Positions 1 through 11,700 of a stretch of 64,000 bases of DNA are shown in pieces. Both the position numbers and the translations under genes were made by a program. The stretch is from NCBI GenBank assembly GCA_022702545.1, contig JAHRBC010000007.1:2604001-2668000 (forward strand). Direction: 5' to 3'. The notes under the pieces were generated by a model, which made no database searches, was not told the origin of the DNA, and saw nothing but the letters and a program-made list of their open reading frames with translations. This DNA is from Phycomyces nitens (Eukaryota; Mucoromycota; Mucoromycetes; Mucorales; Phycomycetaceae). How positions within the stretch are numbered: the stretch's first letter is position 1; every line of letters begins with the position of its first letter.

Positions 1-946
1 TACTTACCAAGTCTATGATGTCCTGGATCTTCGTGGGCATTCTGGTGCCATAGTTGGCAGAGATAGGGATAAGGCATCCCTTCCGGACTTCCGGTCTCAA
101 ATTCCACAAGAAGCAGAGAACCAACTGGACACCATCTTCAAGACCAGCCTGTCTACAAAATTTCTGAAATTTCGCTCCAAAGGAACGAGCAGACTCATCT
201 TTGCCCTGTTTCATGCACCAGACCCGGCCCATGTTCATAAACTTTCGGAAAGGAGTGTCGTAGTGATCCAATAGAAGGCTCTCAGCCTTCTTCCACTTGT
301 ACTGCTTACCCTTCAGTTTGTCTTCAAACCATGATCGCTCCTCTTTGTTCAAACAAGGAGGAAACAATCTCTCCCAGCTGTCGTCTAATGACAGGGAGTG
401 GGTTTCCAGAACCGTGGTGAATTCTTGGCAGAAGTCATACACCGAGTCAAACACATCTTTGTTGGCCTTGACCTGGAAAGACTCGGATTTCAGTTGTAGG
501 AACGGGAGGTTGTTGGGAACCAACGTGCTCTTCTTGTCCTGGGGAGCATCGGCGGGAGCGTTGGAGGCCTTGAGCACCTTCAAGATGTTGTCGGCCTCAA
601 GAAACAGTTCTTTGGCCTCCTTGCGGCTGGCTGAGGCGGCCTTAGTGGCCTCCGACGAGGGATCCGCCTTGGACGCGGCCAAGTAGTTGCCAAGAAGAGC
701 ATAGTAAGTGCTCTTCTTCCTTCTCAAATCTTCTTTGGCTGACTCCAGGAGGAACTCAGCAGTGGCTTCCATGTTGAAGTTGAAGAGAACGTCTGTCTCT
801 TTGCTAGTGGACAGGACAGAGGCAGGAGCGTTCTCACCCGAGATGGACATTTCTACGTCGGTATCCGGGTGGTCAACAGAGTTGGGGACCAGAGGAGAGA
901 CGAAACCAAATTCGGCGGGGGAGTTCTCGGCAGATTGGGAAGACAT
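1..946 (-). CDS. Gag polyprotein of Ty3-type retrotransposon R4 (partial)
   Basis: The minus-strand frame is open from an ATG at 944-946 to the window edge, about 315 codons. The protein has an acidic, serine-rich N-terminus, a lysine-rich helical stretch (KEAKELFLEADNILKVLK), then a capsid-like core with SWERLF and a segment ending GTRMPTKIQDIIDLVS. It resembles the R3 Gag at 42639-44011 in order and motifs: HWERLF against SWERLF, and QGPREQIRGYASKYQEAA against QGKDESARSFGAKFQKFC. Gag forms the particle around the retrotransposon RNA. The zinc knuckle and pol would lie beyond the left edge. It starts just inside the LTR at 1006-1316. No frameshift or stop is visible, so this copy may be young. 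Identification as Gag is by resemblance to R3 and position after an LTR. Confidence 0.75.
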   Translation of the reverse strand, partial: MSSQSAENSPAEFGFVSPLVPNSVDHPDTDVEMSISGENAPASVLSTSKETDVLFNFNMEATAEFLLESAKEDLRRKKSTYYALLGNYLAASKADPSSEATKAASASRKEAKELFLEADNILKVLKASNAPADAPQDKKSTLVPNNLPFLQLKSESFQVKANKDVFDSVYDFCQEFTTVLETHSLSLDDSWERLFPPCLNKEERSWFEDKLKGKQYKWKKAESLLLDHYDTPFRKFMNMGRVWCMKQGKDESARSFGAKFQKFCRQAGLEDGVQLVLCFLWNLRPEVRKGCLIPISANYGTRMPTKIQDIIDLVS

Positions 947-1005
947 GTTTTTAGAACGAATTCAAAGTAAAAAATGTTATAATTCACGGGGAAAAAATAA
1001 TGGAA

Positions 1006-1316
1006 TGGTAGAAAATAGACAGTAAGTAGATACTTTGAGACTGTATATAAGCTTGTCTTTATTAAGATACAAAATGTGCCGTTCTTTATATACTCTTTCA
1101 ATGTGCTGTTGCACTAACTCTTTGACTTCCTTATATATGTGGTCTTTTACCACATTAAGATATTATATATGATAAGCTTCTGAGCTCCACGTCTGTGTTA
1201 CTATTATTCTGATGCATTGCTATAATTCCTTTATCGTACTTTATTAGCTCTCAGCTAATCTGCACTTATAGCTTTTGTATATGTAAAATATACACTGATA
1301 AGGCTGGATCACCACA
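1006..1316 (-). repeat. 5' LTR of retrotransposon R4
   Basis: Reading on the minus strand, the repeat begins TGTGGTGATC at 1316, close to the R3 LTR start TGTGGTATAC, and runs to about 1006, just before the R4 gag leader. It shares the GTAGATACT-GAGA-TG block and the CTTTATTAA box with the R3 LTRs. It abuts the interrupted pol frame of R2, so R4 is inserted in R2. The inner boundary is uncertain by a few bases because the second LTR is outside the window. Confidence 0.6.
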
Positions 1317-3684
1317 GTTCCTTTTCGACAGTTGGATACTTGACTTCCACTGGTTGAAGCTTTCGTGACAAGAAACACACTGGTCTTTCCCCTTCTTGTT
1401 CCAATTGAGAGAGAACGGCCCCCAACCCAATGTCGGATGCATCCGTGTAAAGCAAGTATGGTGAGTTTGGGTCCGGAAAAGTAAGTGTAGCAGAAGAGGC
1501 TACCGCTTCCTTGAGGGTCTTGAATGATTTCTCGCACGCTTCAGTCCATATGAAAATATTTCTTTTCTTGAGTAGTTCGTTTAATGGCGCCGCAATGTCA
1601 CTGAATAGATGGACATGTCTACGGTAAAACCCACAAAGGTTTACAAACGCCCTTATTCCTGTTTCGTTGAATGGTCTTGGAAATTCCAGTATCTTCTGGA
1701 CCTTGGAGGGTAATGGTCTGATGCCTGTCGTTGAGACGCTGAACCCCAGTAGTTCGATTTCTTCTCGTGCTAAGAAGCACTTGTTGGAGTTGAGTTTCAT
1801 ATTCACTTCTTTCAGCCGCTGAAAGACTTGTTCCAGATGAGAGAGATGATCATCAAAGGACTTTGAATAAACTGTCACGTCGTCAATGTATGCCACTGCA
1901 AACTTCTCAAGAAAAGGTGCCATTGCGAGATGTATAGCACGAGAGAATGTGCTTGGACCGTTCTGTATACCAAAGGGCATTACCCTATACGAGTAGTTTC
2001 CCCAGGGTGTGGCAATGGTGAGTTTTGGAATAGACTTTTCTTTGACTGCAATTTGATGGAATCCCTTCAATAAATCCAGTGCAGAAAACATTGTGGAGTT
2101 CCCAAGTACTTCAAGGATGTCGGTGATGTTAGGGAGCGGCCAAGTATCTCGGATAGTTACTTTATTCAAATCTTGAAACTGGGTGACAAGTCAACGGTCT
2201 CCGGTCTTCTTTTTTACATACCGACACGGAAAACTCCATCCTCCAGACTGCGAGTTTCCTGGCACATACATGGACGGCACCAAAATTCCGTTGTTTACCA
2301 TCTCTTTGATATCATTTTTCAAATACTCTCTTTCTGAGTGTGACAACTGAGAATGAGGTCTTCGGTAAATTGGTTTCGCTTTGCCTGTGTCAATATGTAA
2401 TTTTACTAAATTGGTCTGGGAAAGGTGCTCATAACTTGTTCCAAAGCATTTGCTGTTACTCTTGATAAGTGATATGAGTGATTGCTTTTCTTCAGGGTTG
2501 AGAGTAGAGTTGTTCATAATGGAGGTCTCCAGTGAGCCCAGAGGGTTCGTTTCCCTAGTCATTGGTTCCTGTTCTCTTTCTTTGTCAGAGGTCAACATGA
2601 CCAAGAAAACATCTTGGTCCTCCTCAGACCCGTACTCTTCCTCAGAAGCAGAAGATTCCTTATCGGTGTCCTCATTCTGTCGAGACTCGTAATAGACTTC
2701 GCATGGGGTAATCCCTTCACTGGTTCTAGTGTACCAAGAGTGGGTAGACCAATCTGTGCTGAGTCTCAAGTAATGCAGACCAAGTCTTCCTATCAGGAAT
2801 TCATATTTATCCCCAACGTCCAAGCACAAGGCCTTGAACTTGATTGATATGCTGTCTCCTAGTCTGACTTCCAGGTCGTTGACTATTCCGCAGGCCTTGA
2901 CTGTTCGGCCGTCTCCAAGGGAAAGTTGTCTTGTGGTTTGCTCCAATTGAGTGATACCCAAACGTCTTACGAAATTCAGACTTATAATGCACGGAGTGCA
3001 CCCTCCGTCCAGTAGTATCTCACAAGGGACACTATTGACTGACCCTTTTGTTTGAGGCGCCCCATTTCCTTCAGGAATACCAGTACCCAGCGTATACTCG
3101 TTTACTTCCTCATCAACGAGAAAGTTTGAAGTAGTTTGGAGGATTTTGTTATTGACGAGAGGTTTTCGGTGAGGCTTGGTTAGGGCACCCTTAATTTGAG
3201 TACGAACATTTGAGGAGATGTCTGCTATTTGAGCCAATGATACTGAGAAAACTGGGCGGTTGACTAACTCTGTTACGTTGAATGGTTCCTTTGCTAACCC
3301 GGTTGAAACAACCCGTTCAGTGGGAACGTCAATATTGACTTTGGTATTCTTTTTGACTCTGCCAGACTCGTCAGGATAAATATCCATGGGCACCGGGACA
3401 TTAACCACAGCTTCAGGTAAGTCTTGATAAGTCTGTTGAGGTGGGACATTAACGTTGATGGGCTTGGACACCTGACTCTTGACTGCCGGTGTTACTCTTG
3501 AGGGAAGATGCTGGGTACCTGCTCTAGTTCCCAGGACTGTAACGGGGTCTAATCCAGATAGTGCTTGTTTCTTCTTTTTCCTCCCGATAGAGTCCTTTAC
3601 GACTTTGGCTTGGGTAGCGATCTTCTCGTTCAACATGCATTCTTCAACATTGTCCATAAGAAGGGCGGCTTCTGGGACCTTCTT
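1317..3684 (-). pseudogene. R2 pol: protease and reverse transcriptase, truncated by R4
   Basis: This is Ty3-type Pol on the minus strand, in the same frame as the R2 gag upstream. After a basic linker comes an aspartic protease region with LLDGGCTPCIISLNFV, where DGG replaces the usual DSG. An RT N-terminal block follows (GGWSFPCRYVKKKTGDR), then an in-frame TGA at 2191-2193, then the rest of RT with YIDDVTVYS as the catalytic YxDD box. The start of RNase H follows (LLYTDASDIGLGAVLSQ). The frame stops where the R4 LTR begins at 1316, so RNase H, integrase and the 3' LTR lie further left, outside the window. The TGA sits where related RTs carry arginine, which suggests a CGA to TGA change. 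The copy cannot make a full Pol without readthrough. Confidence 0.85.
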
Positions 3685-4701
3685 TCAAGGTTGATAGAGC
3701 TTGCATTGATAATGAATATGTTCGGGACTGTTGCACAATCCACACGGGTTCTTGCACTCGGAGACCGCATGATCAACCGACTTGCAATTGTAGCAACTGA
3801 ATCCCTTACGTGCCTTTGACGAAGAAGCACTGGCGACTGTCTTGGATATTTCTCCTAACATAAGGCTCATTTGCTTAAAGCCATTGACAAGTTGTTCCAT
3901 CTCCGAGGGTTCTTCCTTCTTGGGCTCCAGAGCCTGTTCTTTGGGTTTCTTATTTGTTCTTGTTCGCTTTTGATCAGCCCTTGAAATTTTGGACTTTCCC
4001 TTTTTTTTTGTAGTTATTTTTGGTGTGGTGATCTCGAGATCCGACTCGGAGCAAGTATCTTCTTCGGTTTCTTCAGAAGATTCCTCTTCCTCTTCGGTTC
4101 CACTTTCACTCTCGCTATCAGATTCGCAATTGAATTTGACGAGTTGATACGCTTCTTCGAGTGTTTCTGGCTCCTCTGACCTGAGGATTCTTCTCAATCC
4201 CCTTGAGGAAAGTCCCTTGATGAAGTGATACACGAAGCCTGCTTCTGAAATGAAAACGGCTGCTTCCAACTTGGGAGATTTTGGCTTAGTCCCATCTTCT
4301 GTAACCGTCTGGATTGCTTTCTTGGACGCACTGCCAGATGATACTCTGTTATTTTTTCGTTTTATTTCGTTTTCATATTGAATTCTCAGCCATTCAAAGC
4401 GGTCAATGTAGCAAGAAAAACTTTCTTTACGGTCCATACGCAGGTTAAGAATTTTCGTGATAAGTTTTGGAAGGCTCGTCTTCTTCCCCACTTTATCCCT
4501 GAATGCAGTTGTAAAGTCATCCCATTTTTTGAAGTGTCAATAGATGAACCATTCAAGCAGACTGCATTCGAGGGAATTTGCTACGTTCAACAGCCTTGCG
4601 CTGTCCTCCAACTTGTAGTAGAAAGTTATGCTCTCGTATCGAGCAAGCCAAATCTCAGGGTCGTCCCCTCTCTTGTATCTGGGATACTTAATATTACTCA
4701 T
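3685..4701 (-). pseudogene. R2 gag with two CCHC knuckles and an internal TGA
   Basis: The minus-strand Gag begins MSNIKYPRYKRGDDPEIW at 4701. It continues through a capsid-like stretch to an in-frame TGA at 4537-4539, then reads on in the same frame (HFKKWDDFTTAFRDKVGKK). After a long acidic Glu/Ser run and a lysine-rich run it reaches two zinc knuckles of CX2CX4HX4C type, CYNCKSVDHAVSEC and CGLCNSPEHIHYQC. It ends at a TGA at 3685-3687. Pol follows in the same frame with no shift, so Gag and Pol are separated only by that one TGA. This could be stop-codon readthrough or simply another mutation, since the other in-frame stops of R2 are also TGA. Confidence 0.8.
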
Positions 4702-4805
4702 TGTAATGTGAGACTTGAAGTTCCAGAGCTATCCAAGATGCTTTTGGTCGGTTTTACGGCTCAATTTCCTGATAGTTTCTGGCAGAAGGCACCACTTTGA
4801 TCCGT

Positions 4806-5010
4806 TGTTACTTGTATTTATTAATAAAAACCAACTTTTGAACTAGTTAGCAAGATTGAGATAAGTATGAAAAGATATAATGTACCGATTATGAGTCGTT
4901 GGTTGAAATAGACAAAGTAATGAGAATCGAAAGAATAGAGAAGAAAGGGGAAGAGAATAAGAAAGTAGACTAATTGGGAGTATTAACAATTGGGACGAAA
5001 TCATGTAACA
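4806..5010 (-). repeat. 5' LTR of retrotransposon R2
   Basis: The 205-bp segment is bounded by a TGTTAC / GTAACA inverted pair in the usual TG...CA form. It lies directly upstream of the R2 gag on the minus strand, with a leader of about 100 bp between. The flanking 5 bp at 5011-5015, CTATC, would be the target duplication, but its partner is outside the window. Confidence 0.6.
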
Positions 5011-5536
5011 CTATCTTGAAAGTTACAACCCTAAATGGATTAATACAATAGTCATGCTTGTCCACTTCAATCCAAAAGAATATGCCTGCCGTCATTTTCA
5101 TATCTTTGTAATTTATAGTTTATTAGGTTGAAAAAGATGTCTAGATATAGAACAAGAGTGTACACAATGCTGTTAAATAATAATAAAACTATAAGACAAT
5201 TCATTATCTTCAGTCAACTTATTTACTTGCAAGCATACTGGTCATATTTCTCTTCCTTCTTATGAGAATAAACATGATAATAATTGATTTGTTTATTATT
5301 TCTACTCCAATTAATTTAATGATATAGTTACAAGAAGTAGAAATAAATCACAAACAAATATGACATCTAAAAGGCTCTACTTTATTATTCTATCCAATAG
5401 AACATATTGAATAATATAATCACCATCAAAAATAAAAAAGTTTATTATGTTTAACTTCAGTCTACTAATGGTAAGATAATATAGTAGTTTGTTATGAATG
5501 AAACCACTCAATTTTTGTAGTGCAAGTAATACGTTT
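5011..5536. other. AT-rich stretch, no gene seen
   Basis: This sequence separates the R2 LTR from the minisatellite. I find no coding signature on either strand. By position it may be 3' noncoding sequence of the Helitron whose helicase lies at 6101-6919 on the minus strand. Confidence 0.5.
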
Positions 5537-5905
5537 ACTGGTTTGGCTCAGTCATAGACTTCGCATTTTATATGTTTCTACTGGTTTGGCTCAGTTGTAG
5601 ACTTCGCAGTTTAAATGTTTCAACCGGTTTGGCTCAGTTGTAGACTTCGCAACTTATACATTTCTACTGGCTGGGCTCAGTTGTAGACTTCGCAACTTAT
5701 ATGTTTTTGCTGGTTTGGCTCAGTCGTAGACTTTGCTACTTATACATTTTTACTGGTTTGGCTCAGTCATAGACTTTGCAACTTATATGTTTCTACCTGT
5801 TTGGCTCAGTCGTAGACTTCGCAACTTATACATTTCGACCAGTTTGGCTCAGTCATTGACTTCACTACTTATACGTTTCTACTGGTTTGATGCAGTTGTT
5901 GTCTT
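5537..5905. repeat. 43-bp minisatellite, about 8.5 copies
   Basis: A tandem repeat with unit about 43 bp, built on the core GGTTTGGCTCAG followed by TAGACTTCGCA and an AT-rich spacer ending TTTCTACT. Copies differ by a few substitutions (GGCTGGGCTCAG, GGTTTGATGCAG) and the array decays at its right edge. It lies downstream of the helicase on the minus strand. Tandem repeats near Helitron 3' ends are known in other genomes, so it may belong to the same element. Confidence 0.9.
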
Positions 5906-6100
5906 TACTCATATTTGTAATATTAGAAGTAGCATGGTCACCATATGTGTATAACTGGTAATAGCATAAATATATATATTAAATGGGTGAATGAGAAATA
6001 GAATCATAGGTGGCATAGGCTTGAATAAAAAATAGAAAATAGGTGTATGAGAGCATAGGTGTATAAGGGCATAAAGTGCTTAGAGTCAATTGCATAGTAG

Positions 6101-6919
6101 TTAATTTCTTGTAAACACTTCCTTATATACTACATTGGTTGTAAATGTAGTTGTTGGTGGCATATTGGGATCATAGGGGGTGTCAAGCATAATCTTTATC
6201 CCAGATGGGTTCCGCGCATGGGAAAGAGCAACATATAATTGGCCATGGCCAAAAACTGGAGAAGGAATGTATAAGCCAACACTGTCCAATGTTTGACCCT
6301 GGGACTTGTTGATGGTCATGGCAAAAGCAAGACGAACTGGAAACTGGTATCGTTGGAACTCGATCAAAGTGTTTGATCCGGATGGATTAAGCTTGATCTT
6401 TGGAATGAGTACCTGTTTTCCAGTGTGGGATCCTGTCACAATCATTGCTTTGATTACATATCTGCCAAGATGGCTGCATATAAGGCGGGTGCCATTGCAG
6501 AGCCCATTCTTAGGATCAAGGTTTCTGAGCAGCATGATAGGACAGCCCTTTTTGAGGCAAAGGTTGTGGGGTGGCAGGGATCCGGGATCAAGAGAGTTGA
6601 GGAGCTCAATTGGATATGCCAAGAGGTCATCTTCGTTGGTGCCTTGGTCAATACTTTTGTATTCATCTAGCTGTCCAGGAAACTGATCAAGAATCAAGTT
6701 GTTGAGTCTGGAGACGTCTGCATTTTTTGGTGTTAATATGGCGCAACCCATAAGGAATTGTGGTGTGGCAGAATTGGAGGGGAGGTTGGGGAATATAGCA
6801 CTGGCCAGGTGAGTGATGTTACGGCCTTGGATTAACATTGTCGGAGGGATGGGGACTGTGCCAGAACCACCTGTGGTGGGGACAACGCCACTGCCTACCT
6901 GCAAGAGAAATGCCGCAAA
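6101..6919 (-). pseudogene. Helitron-type PIF1 helicase, C-terminal part
   Basis: The minus-strand frame gives about 273 residues from the C-terminal half of a Helitron PIF1-like helicase. It starts FAAFLLQVGSGVVP at the junction with a CACTG terminus. Typical blocks follow: LMGCAILTPKNADVSRLNN, LCLKKGCPIMLLRNLDPKNG, LCNGTRL, then the helicase motifs AMTINKSQGQTLDSVGLYI and GQLYVALSHARN. It ends with a normal stop near 6101. The N-terminal Rep and Walker A parts are missing; the frame is cut at 6919/6920 by the CACTA terminal piece. In Helitrons this helicase unwinds DNA for rolling-circle transposition. A second copy fragment, covering the preceding region and overlapping by about 36 bp, lies at 38138-38404. 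Confidence 0.88.
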
Positions 6920-7148
6920 CACTGGGAAAACGGTAAAAGTAGATCATGTGTAAAACTGTAAATAAATATGTGAAAAGTCGCGAATTTTCTATGGTAAAAC
7001 ACAGATATGACAGATAGGAGAACCTAGGTTCCTATCAGGTTGTAAGACTCGAAATAAACATGGTAAAAGTTGTGACAGCAAACGGAACAAAGGTTTGTTA
7101 GCATTTTTGACATGCTTAACTGACTTGATATACTCAATTGTTACATCC
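6920..7148 (-). mobile_element. Displaced right-end fragment of CACTA element B
   Basis: The fragment begins with CACTGGGAAAACGGT, identical over 15 bp to the left terminus of B at 15962. It has no gene. At 7148 it is cut by the R1 LTR, and its last five bases, CATCC, equal the reverse complement of the five bases at 30576-30580 that abut the other R1 LTR. If R1 is removed and the inversion undone, 7148 joins 30575 and this becomes the missing right end of B. The assignment is inferred from these two matches. Confidence 0.7.
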
Positions 7149-7436
7149 TGTCAGAAACCACCAATCGGATTCCTGAAACAATACAATCAGATTCATATCT
7201 ATATATTGCTCTCAAAGAATCAATATCATTAATGAAACATAACTATGTTTCATTCTGCAACAACACCAATCTCTTCTTAATTGTCTCAAACATAGCTTGA
7301 ACTAAAAAGTATATAAATGACCTTAGAGCTTGATCAATAGAAAGATCAAGTGAACAACATCTTTAATAAAGGAATCTTTCTATAACTCTCTGCCTGTTTC
7401 TCCTGTCCTATTCCTGGTATAGACAGGTTCCTGACA
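7149..7436 (+). repeat. 5' LTR of retrotransposon R1
   Basis: The 288-bp repeat runs from TGTCAGAAACC to GGTTCCTGACA, with TG...CA ends. A near-identical 288-bp copy lies in reverse orientation at 30581-30868. The five flanking bases 7144-7148 are CATCC. Confidence 0.9.
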
Positions 7437-7466
7437 GTTTGTTTGCTTCCTACAATTTTTCTTGCT

Positions 7467-8489
7467 ATGTTCTCCTCAAAGTTGTTTATTGCCCCTTCGG
7501 ACTCCTCGGATTCCTCTACCGTCGAATCAGCATCTGATGATAGAAGAGATGAGCCTACTACTAGCACCCTCTTGCGACAAATAGAAGCCATGCAACAAGA
7601 GATCCTAGCACTTCGATCCCAAAACATAAACAACACTCAGCCTCCCCCACCCACGATGAATGTCACCACACATTCGCACTACAAACCAAAGATGGCTGAT
7701 CCAGAAGCCTTCCAAGGCGACCGCCGTTTTGCTAGCGACTTCATACTCCAATTACAGTTGGTATTCATGTCGCAGCCTCAGCGTTATGCTATGGAAAGTG
7801 CCAAAGTATCTTTTGCTGCCTCCCGTCTTTGTGGTCCTGCTTTTTCCTGGTTTGCACCATACTTACGACAAAACAACCAAAGCATTCTGAATGATTTTGC
7901 TGCCTTTGTTCGAGAATTCAACATTGCTTTTGGTGATCCCGATGCCGCTGGAAATGCAGAACGCAAGCTCATGACCATAGCACAAGGCCAACGATCTGTT
8001 GCTGTCTTAGCTGGGGAATTCCGTCGAATCGCTGCCGATGTCTCCTGGAACGAATCTGCTCTGTGTGCAGCCTTTTACCAATCATTGAATGACGAAATAA
8101 AAGACGAGCTGTGCAAAGTTCCTCAAAGACCAGCAACCATGAATGAGCTTGTCAAGATTAGTACCAGAATTGACAACCGATTCCAAGAACGTCGTCTGGA
8201 AAGATCGAGAGGTCCCCGCCAATTTTCTTCCTCCTTGTTTCACCCTGTTAGCACCAATCAATTTCCGACTCCGTCAACTTCTTCCCCATCTAATGGTCCT
8301 GTTCCAATGGAAATCGATGCTGTCCGAGCCACTCTAAGAGGTCCTCTGACACAGACTGAAAAGGACCGTCGCCAAAACCAAGGACTTTGTCTCTATTGTG
8401 GCCAGCCTGGCCATATGGTTTGGCAATGCCCTGCCAAGTCTGGTGTCACAACCAGCATCAATGCCATTTCGGAACAGGGAAAAGAGTTT
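7467..8489 (+). CDS. Gag of R1, interrupted by element A (part 1)
   Basis: I choose the ATG at 7467, just inside the LTR, over the in-frame TTG at 7443. The product has a Ser/Asp-rich start, a helix with LLRQIEAMQQEILALR, then a retrotransposon Gag core (KMADPEAFQGDRRFASDFI, FSWFAPYLR, FNIAFGDPDAAGNAERKL). Near the end is one CCHC knuckle, CLYCGQPGHMVWQC. Gag binds and packages the element RNA. The frame is cut after GKEF by element A at 8490. It resumes after the TTT duplication at 14845 and reaches a TAA at 14860-14862, giving about 346 residues in total. Pol follows in a different frame, so a -1 shift would be needed. Confidence 0.85.
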
Positions 8490-8731
8490 CACTGGAAAAA
8501 CTCCCAAATTTAGCATTGTATCAATGTGGCAAAAGGGTAGTAGAAATATAGAGCTTTTTTTCATCTCAAATATTTTTTTTACTTCAAATAAAAAGTGTAA
8601 TTCTAATCCATCCTATTGGTTCGGGCAAAGGATTAAAAAACAATAGCTTTTTTTTCATCTATAAAATGACAGCAAATTAAAATATGTAGCACTTGTTTCC
8701 TTTTTTATCTCACAATCGAATCATATAAACA

Positions 8732-11700
8732 ATGTCTTCTATTTCCGCTCTTAACAACACTGCCTGTTACTGCAACAAATGCAACAACAACCAGCAAGGA
8801 TTCTCTATTGTATCCAAGCGCACTTCCCAGCGTCATGCCAAGAGAGCAAGATTTGAAGAAGTCTTGGATTTTGAAAACAGTATGTTATTTTCAATATTAA
8901 TTTTATCTTTGCTGCGCAATAATAACCATTAGCCTTTAATTGAACTCAAGCACACAAAGTGCCATGATGGACGTTGATGTTGAGGGTAAAAAATATTTAT
9001 TTGAACACCAGTACAGGGCAATAAACTAATGTATTCTATATTTGTAGCAATCCCGACCTCTCAATCCAAATCCATGGAAACGGATGGTCAGGTCAGCCTA
9101 CCATTTTTGGATTCTGTCCCGATGTCTGACAATGATTCAGTTGACAATGAGGTCAATGGCGATGATGCTGAAATCACCGATGACTCTGACAATGACAGTG
9201 ATGATGAACACAATGTTGAAGAGATCGAAGTCGAGGAGTTTGATAGTGAAGGTCAGTATTGAATAGCTACAATACAAAAACAAGCAAAGATTGAGTATTA
9301 ATAATTTTCATTTTTAAATAATAGACCCTTTTGCTACTCCTGGTATGCCCGAAAACCCAGTGCACAGGGCAATTGCCATTTTCATTGTTCTGTTTGCATC
9401 CCGTTATGTGGTCGATAAGGGTGCTGTTGTCTTGATTGAGTTCATCAACAAACTCTTGACGATTTACGGACAGGACTTCCAATTGCCTTCAAGCCTTTCT
9501 GGTCTCCAAAGCATGACAGGTTTCACTGCCTTGACCAAGGGTGTAAAGAGATTCGTTGTGTGCCAGGATTGCCACACGGTTTATGAGGAAGCTGGGTCTG
9601 CTCCCCTTCAGTGCAGTTCCGCCAAGCTCGGTTCCGTTTCTCCATGTGGTTGCCAATTGATGAAGCAATCATCATCTGGTGCTTTAGTCCCCAAACGTCA
9701 ATACAGCTACCAGTCCGTCAAGCAGGCGTTGAGAGTCCTTTTCCTCTGCCCGGATTTCGAAAGCAAGATCAGACAATGGAACCAGGAGTTGAAGATTGTT
9801 GATACCATGTGTGACGTTTACGATGGTGCAATGTGGAAGGGGTTGAAGGACAAGAACGGCGTTCCCTTTGTTGAAGACTCTCGATCACTCATGTTGACTC
9901 TCAACATTGATTGGTTTCAGCCATTCGATGGTATCAGTCATTCCTCTGGAGCCATTTACCTGGCGATCAACAATTTGCCTCGAGAGGATAGGTTCAAGGC
10001 AGAAAACGTGATTCTTGTTGGTCTGATGCCTGGGCCAAAGGAACCAAGATCAGAGGAGATTAACAACTACCTCAAGCCCTTGGTCAACGAGTTGGAGCAG
10101 CTGTATGTTGGAATGTCTATTCCAAGTTATGAACACCCCACTGGAGTAACTGTTCATGCTGCGCTCTTAATGGTTGCATGTGATATCCCTGCTGCCAGAA
10201 AAACCAGTGGATTCACGTCCCACAACAGTACGCATGCATGCTACAAATGCAGCCATAGTTTCTCTCACTTGGAAGGCACAAGCCATGTAGACTTTCGTGG
10301 GTTTGAGTTTGCCAAGTGGAGGCTTGCAAATGGTGCTGAAAACCGGGTGCATGCTGAGGAGTGGAAGAGTGCAAGTACGCCCTCAGAAAGGCATCAGCTG
10401 GAGGTTGAAAATGGTGTTCGATGGTTGCAGTTGCATTGCCTTGGATACTTTGATCTAGTATGTGGAACGATCATTGATCCCATGCACAACATATTCCTGG
10501 GAACGGCAAAGAGGATGGTCGAGACGTGGACTACCAGTGGTCTGATCACAGACAACAATCTTCGTGAGATGCAGATGGTAGCAGAGACCATGGTGTTGCC
10601 TGCAGATTACGCAGTGTTGAAGACAAAGATTGGGAAGGGATTTCCCCATATGAAGGCTGACGAGTGGAAATCCTGGGTGCTCGTTTACTCCCCTGCTCTG
10701 TTGAAGACTGTTCTCCCTGCTGCCAAGTTCCAAAATTGGATCAGCTTTGTCGACGCCTGCCGCCTCCTTACCAAGCCAACCATCACTTTTGACAAACTTG
10801 ATGAAGCCCATAGTCACCTGGAAAAATTTGGTCAAGCCTGCGAACAACAATACCCACACACTGTCCTCATCTGCAATATGCACCTACACCTCCATCTTCG
10901 CGAGACCATTCGTGATTTTGGACCAGTGTATGGCTATTGGCTCTTTGGGTTTGAGAGATACAATGGGTTGTTGAAGAACATTGAGACAAACAGAAGAGAC
11001 GGGTTCGAGTCAACGTTTATGAAAACATTTGTCCAGAATTCGTACAAGGAGGACTATACAAATGCCATCCTCAAGTCTTCGATATCAGCTCCTTTCCTCC
11101 CACTCATTGCCAAGCTCTCTTCGTCCTTTGCCACCTTGTCTCCACCCGCACCTGCACCTGCACCAACACGACGCCCATTCCGAATTCAAAATTTTGTGGA
11201 TGCATCCCAAGATTCCGAATTCCCGATCAAGGGTAATGAGCCTCTTCCACCCTCTGCGTTTCCTCTGTTGCAAAAGTCTGCCACAAAAATGAGTGATGTT
11301 GACTATCCTCAATTGTTGGCTTACTATGTGGATACGTATGACATTGACACCCTCCAGCATTATCAACATGCCACTTCTTCTTCGTTGTTTGTTGACAATC
11401 AGATCATAAAGCTAAAATCAATAAATCTCCTTGGCCAAGTATATCGTGGGCACAATGGCTCTGGAAATGGTGGATCTCGTGTCCAAGCTTTGTTTGGCAA
11501 CAGCACTGGTGAGAACCAGACCGCATATACTGGCGAAATACAGTATATTTTTGTCCACCAGTTCACGCCACCTCTCTCTGCCTCTGTTCATCTAAATTGT
11601 CGTGCTCATCAAAGCCAGCATGTTTTCGCCTTTGTCAGATGGTATGATGTGTCCTATGATCATTCGCGTGAGGATGAAGGTGTTGACATCTGTTTGCCCG

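Noticed and set aside
297..1025. Open frames on the plus strand at 297-686 and 708-1025
   Set aside because: They are antisense to the R4 Gag, which has recognisable motifs and a long open frame on the minus strand.
3685..3687. Programmed stop-codon readthrough between R2 gag and pol
   Set aside because: Attractive because the frame is shared, but two other TGA codons break the same frame, so decay is at least as likely. Not claimed.
5537..5905. CRISPR array
   Set aside because: The 43-bp units are directly adjacent with no spacers, and the setting is eukaryotic.
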